From Terrimicrobium sacchariphilum (GTDB taxonomy: Bacteria; Verrucomicrobiota; Verrucomicrobiia; Chthoniobacterales; Terrimicrobiaceae): a stretch of 64,000 nucleotides of DNA. The stretch spans positions 3,162,001 to 3,226,000 of the forward strand of contig NZ_BDCO01000002.1 in assembly GCF_001613545.1 (NCBI RefSeq), written 5' to 3'. Both the position numbers and the translations under genes were made by a program. Of the stretch, positions 28,245-36,057 are shown piece after piece. The first letter of the stretch is position 1, and every line of letters starts with the position of its first letter. The notes beneath the pieces were generated by a model, which was not told where the DNA came from, ran no database searches, and was given only the letters and a program-made list of their open reading frames with translations.

Positions 28245-28637
28245 ATGCCCATTGATTCATTGAAAATCGAAGAATCCGCCAAATCTCTAGTTTCCCAGTT
28301 GGTCCTGAAAGAGCTTCCCTTGGCGGTCTACGACCCAAACCAACCCCGCCGCGTTCGCGTACCGGTCACCTCGTTCACGATAGAACTCCTTGAAATCGAG
28401 GAAGATGAGGGTCGTATAACCGTCTGTGCCGCAGGACCGGTCATCTTGCAAACGCCGAACGGACCTTGGGAGAATCATCTCCGGCTCTATGCACCCATGG
28501 AGATCGCAGAAGGAACCTGTCGCCTCGGCAACCGGGACGACGTGCGCACCGCTTATATCGTCCTAACCGATTTCGACCTCGGCACTTGCAAGGAAACTGC
28601 TGCTCTGGCCAATGCCGAGTCAGACAGCGCCGGTTAG
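28245..28637 (+). CDS. Small protein of unknown function
   Basis: The 130-residue product starts at ATG 28245 (MPIDSLKIEESAKSLVSQLV). It is acidic, has no signal peptide or membrane helix, and is rich in beta-type patterns (PVTSFTIELLEIEEDEGRIT, then AAGPVILQTPNGPW). Codon use is normal, so I think it is real. I do not recognise it. It is divergent from jetA and convergent with the PhcR-like gene at 28660, 22 bp away, so it belongs to neither operon. A ligand-binding or PilZ-like small domain is possible, but nothing confirms it. Confidence 0.6.
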   Translation: MPIDSLKIEESAKSLVSQLVLKELPLAVYDPNQPRRVRVPVTSFTIELLEIEEDEGRITVCAAGPVILQTPNGPWENHLRLYAPMEIAEGTCRLGNRDDVRTAYIVLTDFDLGTCKETAALANAESDSAG

Positions 28638-28659
28638 TGCCCAGGCGGATACAGTTTCT

Positions 28660-29775
28660 TTAGTCAATCAAATCGACCAGGAGAGTTGCGACGAACTCGA
28701 TCTCCTTGTTCAATCCGATCCGGCAGTCCACGGTGCCATCCGCGTACTCGGCGATGCGGCGACATGTAGCCAGCTCCAGTCCCAGACTCTTGCTGAACCC
28801 GGTGCTTTCTTCGGTCGGTCGGAAGAAGTAAGGCTCGAACAACTGCTCGATGCGCGAGATTCCGGATCGCCCCTGGATCAGCCCCGTATTTTTCACAACC
28901 ACAGTGAGACGTTGTGCCTCCGTGTCGGACATATACTCCACGTTGCCTTGCAAAAGCACATTTCGCGATTGATGTGAGGCAATACGCACCAGTTTCCTGG
29001 CGATCATCTGGATCGAGCGGGAAGCTCCACGCAAACGCAGATCAAGCATCTCGTCCTCCTCGAGCCTGACAACGAGCTCGCGGGAAGCCAAAGGTGCGAC
29101 AGCCTTGCTCAGGACGTTCCGCAAGGTGAAATCCTCTTTTACGCCTTCGCTGGCCAAGTGAGATGCCCCGATATAATCCACGATCTCCATGAGAATGTCA
29201 TGGAGGTGGCTTCCGGAGTTCTGGATATTATGGACCCAGGCCTTTTGCTCTTCGTCGAGGTCGACCTCCGACAATAATTCCGAGAACCCGAGGATCGAAG
29301 TCAACGGAGTGTTGAACTCATGACAAAGCAGCGACAGGAAGTTATCGTGCACACCCATCAGGCGTTGCTGCATCTCCCGCGTCCGGCGGGTATTCTGGTC
29401 GTAGTCCTGGATGCCTTTGGAAATGACCTCCTTGAGGCGGTTCTGCCGGAAAGGCTTGGTCAGATAGCTGTAGGCTCCGAGATTGAGGGCCTCGATGGCA
29501 GACTCGGTGCTCTCATAAGCAGTGAGGATCACTACGTTCTGCATGGCATGAAGCTGCTTGAGCCGCCGGAGCGTCTCGAGGCCCGAAATGCCATCCATCC
29601 GGAGATCGAGCAGCACCACCGGAAAGTCCTCCTGTTTTGAGAGTTCTATTGCCTCTTCCCCCGAGGCTGCAGCCGTGATGTCGTACTCGTCATTCAGGCA
29701 ATAATCGAGCGTCTCCCGAACCAGAGGTTCGTCGTCAACTACCAGTACTTTCCTATGGGGGCGCTCAGCGATCAT
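28660..29775 (-). CDS. Response regulator with histidine-kinase output domain (PhcR-like)
   Basis: The 371-residue protein has an N-terminal receiver (phospho-acceptor Asp57 in VVLLDLRM, Lys107 in LTKPF). A kinase-type region follows with an H-box SLLCHEFNTPLTSI (His152) and a C-terminal ATPase-like part with FSKSLGLELATCRRI. The canonical N-box is not clear, so the ATPase may be degenerate. A receiver joined to a kinase is the architecture known for PhcR of the Ralstonia Phc quorum-sensing system. It is the last gene of the operon 42339-28660 and overlaps the previous gene by 4 bp (ATGA). It probably relays the phosphoryl signal; its partner is not proven. Confidence 0.8.
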   Translation of the reverse strand: MIAERPHRKVLVVDDEPLVRETLDYCLNDEYDITAAASGEEAIELSKQEDFPVVLLDLRMDGISGLETLRRLKQLHAMQNVVILTAYESTESAIEALNLGAYSYLTKPFRQNRLKEVISKGIQDYDQNTRRTREMQQRLMGVHDNFLSLLCHEFNTPLTSILGFSELLSEVDLDEEQKAWVHNIQNSGSHLHDILMEIVDYIGASHLASEGVKEDFTLRNVLSKAVAPLASRELVVRLEEDEMLDLRLRGASRSIQMIARKLVRIASHQSRNVLLQGNVEYMSDTEAQRLTVVVKNTGLIQGRSGISRIEQLFEPYFFRPTEESTGFSKSLGLELATCRRIAEYADGTVDCRIGLNKEIEFVATLLVDLID

Positions 29776-30977
29776 GACCGGGACAAGGTATTGTATGGCT
29801 CCGGAAACGACTTGCCGAGAAAATCCGTTCCCTCAAGAGGAAATCGCCGCCCGTTGATCGGCAGAAAGATACGAAAGCAAAGCCCATCTCCCTCCGCCTT
29901 TCGATGCACCTCGAAGGTTCCTCCATGATGGCGTGCGATAAAGTAGCAGGCAGCCAGGAACACCCCGAACTCCCTAGGATTTCCGCCTCTTACGTAAAAA
30001 GGCAGGAGGAAATTCCCCGGATCAACGCTCGCAGAAACCGCGCTGTAATCCTCAAACTCGATATCCACCCCCTGGCATTCGCCATTTCTTAAGTGCTTGG
30101 AAAACACAATACGCAGAAGGCTATCGGGCGGAAGCGAGACCGCCTCCTCGGCGATCATGAACCGGAACAGCTTGCCGATTTGACGCGCAGAACCATGGAT
30201 TTCCGGCAGATCCGCCGGAATGAGCGCCTCAATCTGCAACTGCTTCTGCTCACGTATGGAAACCATTTCCGCCAGGGTGCGATTGAATACAGCCCGCAAA
30301 TCAAGGACTTCCCGATCACAATCGCGTAAAGGTGCGCTGATCTGCTCAAACTCTTTTAGGGTCCGCGAAACCTCATGAATATGGTTGCGGACTTCCTGCA
30401 GGAATTCCAAAGAGCAAATCTGGTTCACCGGCTTGTTGGCGATCAACTGGTCAAGCAGGAAGGTCATCGGACACAGGGCGTTGTGCACATAGTGCCCGAG
30501 TCTCGCCGCGATCAGGCCCACGTCATATACCCGGTCATCTGTGACAGGATGCGCCATTTCATCCCCCGGGAAGACCAGCCCTGGTCTGCCCGGCAGCCGC
30601 CGATTTCGCATTTCCAACGCCTCTACGAGAGTGCGTTCGAGGTCACCGATATTCCATGGCTTGGCCACAAAGGAATGGACTGCTCCGACGTTGATGGCTG
30701 AGACGAGAACGTCGAAATCGGAGTACGCGGTGGTCAATATTCTTGCCGTGCCCGGGTATTTGTTGCGGACGACAGTGAGAAGCTCGACCCCCGTGGCTTC
30801 AGGCATTCGCTGATCCGTAACGACCGCGCCGATCCGGGGGGCATGTTCGTCAAGCACCTGGAGGGCCGCGGCGGCAGAGGAAGCGGCATAGATGGGAAAG
30901 CGCTGTCCGAAGGCTTTGGAAAAGTACTTCAGCGCAAGCGCCTCATCATCGACCAGTAGTATGCCTTTTTGATCCAT
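29772..30977 (-). CDS. Response regulator with degenerate kinase-like domain (PhcQ-like)
   Basis: The 401-residue product has a receiver beginning GILLVDDEALALKYF, with Asp55 in VVTDQRMPEATG and Lys106 in VAKPWN. The ALKYF, TDQRMPE and KPW features mark the PhcQ-type receiver class. The remaining 270 residues look like a decayed kinase: ARLGHYVHNALCPMTFLLDQ stands where an H-box would be, and FGVFLAACYFIARHHGGTFE where the G-box would be. It has no HTH, so it should act by protein contact. It precedes the PhcR-like gene with a 4-bp overlap and follows its paralog by 21 bp. Confidence 0.8.
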   Translation of the reverse strand: MDQKGILLVDDEALALKYFSKAFGQRFPIYAASSAAAALQVLDEHAPRIGAVVTDQRMPEATGVELLTVVRNKYPGTARILTTAYSDFDVLVSAINVGAVHSFVAKPWNIGDLERTLVEALEMRNRRLPGRPGLVFPGDEMAHPVTDDRVYDVGLIAARLGHYVHNALCPMTFLLDQLIANKPVNQICSLEFLQEVRNHIHEVSRTLKEFEQISAPLRDCDREVLDLRAVFNRTLAEMVSIREQKQLQIEALIPADLPEIHGSARQIGKLFRFMIAEEAVSLPPDSLLRIVFSKHLRNGECQGVDIEFEDYSAVSASVDPGNFLLPFYVRGGNPREFGVFLAACYFIARHHGGTFEVHRKAEGDGLCFRIFLPINGRRFPLEGTDFLGKSFPEPYNTLSRS

Positions 30978-30998
30978 CCGGGAATTCAGCTGCCGAAG

Positions 30999-32018
30999 CT
31001 ACAACCGGGCAATATCCCAGGAGGAAAACTTCCCGGCCAGTGCGTCTATCACGGCATCCTCGGAGGCCGTGGCAGGAACCTCCGCGGATATGTCGCCAAT
31101 CGTAACGCTTGCAGCTGTATTGGCTGCAGCGAGTGCGTACAGACACTCAAAGAAACGCAGCGAGGACGTCTCCGTGTTGCCTCCCAGGAGGAGTCCAAAC
31201 AAATCCCGGTGCAGCACCGCATTTGGGGAGGACGGGGTTGATGATACCAGGGAAAACTCCCCCGCCGGCGTCAGCCCATGTTTCTCGGAGAGGTCGACCA
31301 GGAGTGCCTGCCAGGCCGCGGAAGGAGTGGGGGGGGTATTGCGCAGCGTCTCCAGCGCTGGCGATAGGTTCGCTGCGCTGGCAAACTCGGAACGAATCAG
31401 CGAACCGATTTCAAAGCTCCGGGCTGTCGCCGCAGGCGAAGCCAGAAAGGACGGATTGGCTGGCAAAGCCTGGATCGCCGCAAGCAGCGCGCGCTGAAGT
31501 ATTGCACGGGCCGCAGGCTCCCAGGACTGCGAGGAAAGCAGCAGCCATTTCACCCGGTCACTGCAGAGGATGCGCTGCAAGGTTGCCATCTTGAGCGCCA
31601 ACAGTTCGTTACGCTCGGTCAGGACCTGGAAGTAATCCGCCGCTCGCTGAAGCACCATCCCGAGGTCGCGAATCTCCCAGGGTTTGACCACATACTGATA
31701 GATGTAGCCCTTGTTCACCGCCTGGATGGCACTCTCCAGATCGGAGTATGCCGTGGTAATGATGCGAACGATCGAGGGATATTGATCCCGCACGATTCCA
31801 AGCACCTCGGCACCGAGCATCTCCGGCATTCGCTGGTCGGAGATCACCACACCGATCCTCGCCGACTCCCTTTTCAGCACCTCGAGCCCTTCCCGCCCCG
31901 AACTCGCGGTGAAGATCTCGAATTTCTCGGAGAAAGCCATGCGAAAGTACTTTAAGGCCTTTTCTTCGTCATCAATGTAGAGGATTCCGCAACGCGGATT
32001 CGAATCGTTGGTCGTCAT
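30999..32018 (-). CDS. Response regulator with unusual C-terminal domain (PhcQ-like paralog)
   Basis: The 339-residue product has a receiver GILYIDDEEKALKYF with Asp61 in VVISDQRMPEMLG and Lys112 in VVKPWE, closely matching the PhcQ class and its downstream paralog. The C-terminal 200 residues (DYFQVLTERNELLALKMATL, then ERNELL-type coil and Ala-rich helices) show no HTH and no complete ATPase motifs. It is the fourth gene of the operon, 8 bp after the hybrid kinase gene. In Ralstonia a PhcQ protein is needed for the output of the quorum signal; a similar relay role is inferred here. Confidence 0.78.
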   Translation of the reverse strand: MTTNDSNPRCGILYIDDEEKALKYFRMAFSEKFEIFTASSGREGLEVLKRESARIGVVISDQRMPEMLGAEVLGIVRDQYPSIVRIITTAYSDLESAIQAVNKGYIYQYVVKPWEIRDLGMVLQRAADYFQVLTERNELLALKMATLQRILCSDRVKWLLLSSQSWEPAARAILQRALLAAIQALPANPSFLASPAATARSFEIGSLIRSEFASAANLSPALETLRNTPPTPSAAWQALLVDLSEKHGLTPAGEFSLVSSTPSSPNAVLHRDLFGLLLGGNTETSSLRFFECLYALAAANTAASVTIGDISAEVPATASEDAVIDALAGKFSSWDIARL

Positions 32019-32026
32019 ATGTAGGG

Positions 32027-34636
32027 CTAGTGTTCGGCGAGTGGCAAAGTGATGGTGAAGACAGCTCCGCCGCCCGGCCGGTTATCTGCGGTAATGCTGC
32101 CGTGGTGAGCTTCCATGATGGTGTGGCAAATGCTAAGTCCCATGCCCATTCCTGATCCCACATCGCGTGTGGTAAAGAATGGCTCAAAGATCCGGCCTAT
32201 GATCATTTCGGGAATGCCTGGGCCGCTATCGGCAAAGTCGATCCTGACAGTGTCTCCGGCAACTGTAGCAGACACGGTGATTTCCTTGGTGCCACCTCCC
32301 GGCTTTTCCTGGATAGCCCGCGCTGCGTTGGCAAACAGGTTGATAAACAGATGAATCATCTGGGTCTTCTGGCCTTGAATAGCCAGACCGGCCGGGATCT
32401 CCGACCTGACCTCGATGCCCTGCAAGTCGCGCGCCATGATCTTCCGCGCAGATTGCAGCACCTCCTCCAGTGTAAACACGGAGGAGACCCCGGCTCGCTC
32501 TGGATAGGCGAACGTTTTAAGATTCGTCACCACATCACTCACCCGAGTCATGCCCTCCTCGATGTCGGCAATAACCTCCTGCATTTCCGGGCTGAGCTGC
32601 CCCTGGAACTGCTTGGCGAAGCTGACCGCGGCGAGAGTGTAATTCAATGGATTGTTGATTTCGTGCATCAGACCCGCAGACAGGGATCCAATGGCATTCA
32701 TCTTCTCACTTTGAATGAGCATGATCTCCGTGCTCTTCAATTTCTCCATCGCAGCGAGGAGTTCGTCATTGCGAGCGCGCAGATCCGCCTGCAGGCGCAC
32801 CGACCTCAGCAGATTGTCTATACGGGTCAACACCTCGATGCTGCTGAAGGGTTTTGTCAGAAAATCATCAGCTCCCGCCTGGAGGGCATCGATCTTCGAC
32901 TGCTCGTCGACTCGCGCGGTCAGCAGGACGATCTTCAGGTCGCTGTTCTGTTCGCTGGCACGGAGTTCCTGACAGACCGTCAGGCCATCCCTGCCCGGCA
33001 TCATCCAGTCGAGCAAAACGATCGCGGGCTTGTGCTCCGCAACGAGAGCACTGACATGCACCCCATCCGGAGTTTGGATCACCCGGTATTTGTCCGCCAG
33101 CAGCGAGACGACATAGTTGCGCATGTCAGGTTCATCATCTGCCACGAGCACGGTTTTCTCGCCCTGTCCGACGATGGAAAATTCAAGCTCGGACCCACTC
33201 TCCGGCGCACTCCGCCAACTGCGATCCGCCGACCGAAATGCCTGCTCAAAAGGCTCATCTCCAGCTCCTGCCGCCCCAGGCTCCAGGGTCTCTATTCCCT
33301 CCGCCCCATCATCCAGGGGCAGACAGACACGAAATGTACTCCCCTGCCCGACCATACTTTCCACCTCGATACGCCCGCCATGCTCGACAACCAGCTCCTT
33401 TGCCAGCGCCAGGCCGATCCCCACCCCCTGACTACGGTTGGCCAGGTTGCTCCGGACCTGATGAAAACGGTCAAAGATACGAGGCAGTTCGTCCTCGGCT
33501 ATACCCACTCCCGTATCCTCCACCTCGATGCAGGTCTCCCGATCACGAGAGAACCAGCGTACGGTGATCAGACCACCGGAGGGCGTGTACTTGAGTGCGT
33601 TGGTCAGCAGGTTGACCAGCACCTTCTCCAGCCTGGATGGGTCGGCAATCAGCTTCACAGACGATTGCCTTTCCTCGATTTTCATCCGGAGATTCTTGGA
33701 AAGCCCCAGGTGTCGCACCGAATCGACGATCCCCTTGATAAAGGCCGTGGTCGGGATCTCCCGCTTGCGCAGGACCTCGGCTCCCTGATCGAGCCTCGTC
33801 AGGTCGAGAAGATCATTGATGAGCTTGAGCAGCCGCAGAGCGTTGCGATGGATCAGGATGATCCCGTCGTGCACCTTCTGGTCAAGGGCCTCGCTCCGGC
33901 TGAGGATCGTCTCGACCGGGCCGAGAATAAGAGTAAGAGGCGTACGCAGTTCGTGACTGACATTGGAAAAAAACTGGGTCTTCAACCGGTCGAGATCCTG
34001 CAGTTCCCGATTTTGCTCATCGAGTTGATGGCGCAGCCGAAACTCTTCAAACCTCGCCTTGGCCAGATAAAACGTGATGCCGATACAAACCGTCGCGGTA
34101 ATCACGAGGAAAAAGCCGCCAAAGCCCAGCAAGGGAATAGATCCCGGAGCCTCAAAGTCCGGATTCAGGATGCAGGCCAGGAGAAATGCCAGTATGGAAA
34201 GAAAGCACATGCTCGCGGTCTCCACGACAGTCCAGGGCGAGAGGATCGACCAGCAGGTAAGCACCAGGATCAGACCGACAAAGTAGGGCGACTTCGCCCC
34301 CTCGGTCCGATAGATCATGAAACACATGGCGGAGTTCACGCTCAACGCTGAGAGCACGCCCAAAGACTTGATCACCGTCAGCCTCTGGCTCTTCCGCTCC
34401 AGGTAAAGCACACCGATCAGCAGGATCAGAAAGGCCGCAGTGGCCAGTCGCACCCCGAGAAACGTCAGAAACTCGTGCGGATACAGAAAGTAATCGAGGA
34501 CGAATCCACCCGGCACGACCAGCACCGAGAGGCCACTGAGTACCATCAGACCATACGCGAGCTTCTCGGAGTTATAGGCACGGTATCTCAGGCGCAGGGC
34601 TTGATCCTTGGCCTCCGCAACACTGTCGACACTCAT
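32027..34636 (-). CDS. Hybrid sensor histidine kinase with two transmitter modules (PhcS-like position)
   Basis: The 869-residue protein starts with a membrane region of about six helices (residues 25-195, beginning LAYGLMVLSGLSVLVV). A first HisKA domain (FFSNVSHELRTPL, His228) and ATPase domain (NLLTNALKYTP, then GVGIGLALAKELVVEHGG) follow. A receiver (TVLVADDEPD, Asp543 in LLDWMMPG, Lys595) and then a second H-box (GLMHEINNPLNYT, His658) with an ATPase G-box (GMGMGLSICHTIMEAHHG) complete the chain. The membrane part is a plausible receptor for a lipophilic signal. The gene overlaps the methyltransferase gene by 4 bp. Its position after the PhcB-like gene matches phcS. Confidence 0.88.
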   Translation of the reverse strand: MSVDSVAEAKDQALRLRYRAYNSEKLAYGLMVLSGLSVLVVPGGFVLDYFLYPHEFLTFLGVRLATAAFLILLIGVLYLERKSQRLTVIKSLGVLSALSVNSAMCFMIYRTEGAKSPYFVGLILVLTCWSILSPWTVVETASMCFLSILAFLLACILNPDFEAPGSIPLLGFGGFFLVITATVCIGITFYLAKARFEEFRLRHQLDEQNRELQDLDRLKTQFFSNVSHELRTPLTLILGPVETILSRSEALDQKVHDGIILIHRNALRLLKLINDLLDLTRLDQGAEVLRKREIPTTAFIKGIVDSVRHLGLSKNLRMKIEERQSSVKLIADPSRLEKVLVNLLTNALKYTPSGGLITVRWFSRDRETCIEVEDTGVGIAEDELPRIFDRFHQVRSNLANRSQGVGIGLALAKELVVEHGGRIEVESMVGQGSTFRVCLPLDDGAEGIETLEPGAAGAGDEPFEQAFRSADRSWRSAPESGSELEFSIVGQGEKTVLVADDEPDMRNYVVSLLADKYRVIQTPDGVHVSALVAEHKPAIVLLDWMMPGRDGLTVCQELRASEQNSDLKIVLLTARVDEQSKIDALQAGADDFLTKPFSSIEVLTRIDNLLRSVRLQADLRARNDELLAAMEKLKSTEIMLIQSEKMNAIGSLSAGLMHEINNPLNYTLAAVSFAKQFQGQLSPEMQEVIADIEEGMTRVSDVVTNLKTFAYPERAGVSSVFTLEEVLQSARKIMARDLQGIEVRSEIPAGLAIQGQKTQMIHLFINLFANAARAIQEKPGGGTKEITVSATVAGDTVRIDFADSGPGIPEMIIGRIFEPFFTTRDVGSGMGMGLSICHTIMEAHHGSITADNRPGGGAVFTITLPLAEH

Positions 34637-36030
34637 AGAGGCTTGCGGATCGTTAGGAACACGTTTACCCCGGTGTCATCTGCGAAGACCTCCCCCTCGG
34701 ATCCCTTGGGAGCCAGGCTGAGCAATTCTTCCTCGTTCCGATAGATCAGATACCACTCGAGCAGATGCTCCATGAGGTAGCGCTCGGGGTTGTTCGGATG
34801 CACGTTGGTCGTAAGCAACAGGCCGCCCGGGCGCACCCACCGGTAATAAAGCTCGAGCAGATTGCGGCAGACGTTGTCCGGGAAGTAATCAAACAACCCT
34901 GCGCAGTAGATCATGTCGTAGCTGGGCAGGAAGCCCTCGCTCTCCAGATGAATGTCCTTGAGCAGGTCGTCGATGGACTTCTGGATAAACTTCAGTGCCG
35001 GCTTGTTTCCAGACTCCTCCACCGCCTCGGCTGTGCGGAGCTTCACGTACTCCAGCGTCTCCTCATTGAAGTCCATGAGGTGAAGTGCGCTCTGGCTGGA
35101 AAGCGGATTGCGGCGAATGAATCGCTGAATCTCCACGGCGGGGCCGCAGGCGACCGTAAGCGCTGTAAAAACACGCTGCTCATCGTTAACGCGCTCGGCC
35201 TCCTCGCCGAGCGTGCGCTCCATGATCGTGACACGGTTGCGATGTGCGATACATGCCGCCACGCTGCTGGTGAGTTCGTGAAAAATCCGCGCGTACGTGG
35301 TCGATCCCGTGGTCTGGGACTCCTGGAGGAGCATATTCACCATCTCGTAATCACCCGCATATCCGAGCGGCTTGTAAAAGGTCCTCCAGACAAAGGGTGC
35401 GCAGAGCAGATAAGGGTGAATCTCGCGACGGGCGAATGCCTTGTAGATCATGGAGTCCTCCTCCGGGACCCTGGCGGCCTCGTCCTGGAAAAGATACAGG
35501 AGCTGCGAGAGCTTCTCCGTCACGACCTTCTCGATCGACTCGCGAAAACGCGCTGCCTTTTCGGGGTGCGCGTTGATGTCGCCGATGATGGCTGTCTCCG
35601 CCTCCTCGATCCACCGGCTTGTTTCCGCCAGAAAGTTGGAGAATTTATTGACCGCCAGCTGATAGCCGTCGGAGATGTTTAGTCCGCTCTCCCAGTCACT
35701 AATGAATTTCCCAAACTCCTCGCTCAACGCAGGGCCGGGTTCCAGGTGATTGAGAGCGCTCCACGAGTCAATCAGGGTGACGGAAACGATCACCATCAAA
35801 CCGGTGGAGACGATGCTCGTGACGACCCCTCGGCCTCTGTAAATCACACGCTCGCCGCGCATGACCGAGATTTCCTGGAGAACCTCGCTCATCTGGATCA
35901 GGGAGAAGGGATTATATACCTCGAAAACCGCCACTGATCGCGAGATGTGAATCAGCGTTCCACGCCCCCGGATCCCGGAGGTGTTAACGAAGGCTACGAG
36001 GCTATCAATTCCGGCAAGTGCTTTTTCCAC
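34633..36030 (-). CDS. PhcB-like SAM-dependent methyltransferase with N-terminal PilZ-like domain
   Basis: The 465-residue product starts with GTG at 36030. Residues 1-90 form a beta-barrel that looks PilZ-like (GTLIHISRSVAVFEV, then RGRGVVTSIVSTGLMV), though the usual c-di-GMP RxxxR motif is not clear. The C-terminal region carries the signature of the EF/3-hydroxypalmitate methyl ester synthesis family: FYKPLGYAGDYEMVNMLL (223-235), NRVTIMERTL, a SAM-binding glycine loop ACGPAVE (294-300) and Asp320. PhcB of Ralstonia makes the methyl ester of a 3-hydroxy acid as a quorum signal. The gene follows the PKS gene by 27 bp and overlaps the kinase gene. Confidence 0.85.
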   Translation of the reverse strand: MEKALAGIDSLVAFVNTSGIRGRGTLIHISRSVAVFEVYNPFSLIQMSEVLQEISVMRGERVIYRGRGVVTSIVSTGLMVIVSVTLIDSWSALNHLEPGPALSEEFGKFISDWESGLNISDGYQLAVNKFSNFLAETSRWIEEAETAIIGDINAHPEKAARFRESIEKVVTEKLSQLLYLFQDEAARVPEEDSMIYKAFARREIHPYLLCAPFVWRTFYKPLGYAGDYEMVNMLLQESQTTGSTTYARIFHELTSSVAACIAHRNRVTIMERTLGEEAERVNDEQRVFTALTVACGPAVEIQRFIRRNPLSSQSALHLMDFNEETLEYVKLRTAEAVEESGNKPALKFIQKSIDDLLKDIHLESEGFLPSYDMIYCAGLFDYFPDNVCRNLLELYYRWVRPGGLLLTTNVHPNNPERYLMEHLLEWYLIYRNEEELLSLAPKGSEGEVFADDTGVNVFLTIRKPL

Positions 36031-36057
36031 GGTCGATAAAGGTCTTGGTAGTCAATG

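Noticed and set aside
31329-31336. G8 run inside the PhcQ-like gene as a phase-variation site
   Set aside because: The run is only eight bases, in frame, and the frame is intact on both sides; it reads through a Pro-rich linker typical of GC-rich DNA.
32351-34351. A 666-residue plus-strand frame opposite the hybrid kinase
   Set aside because: The minus strand shows clear H-boxes, receiver and ATPase motifs; the plus-strand translation is His/Gln/Arg-rich with no recognisable domain.
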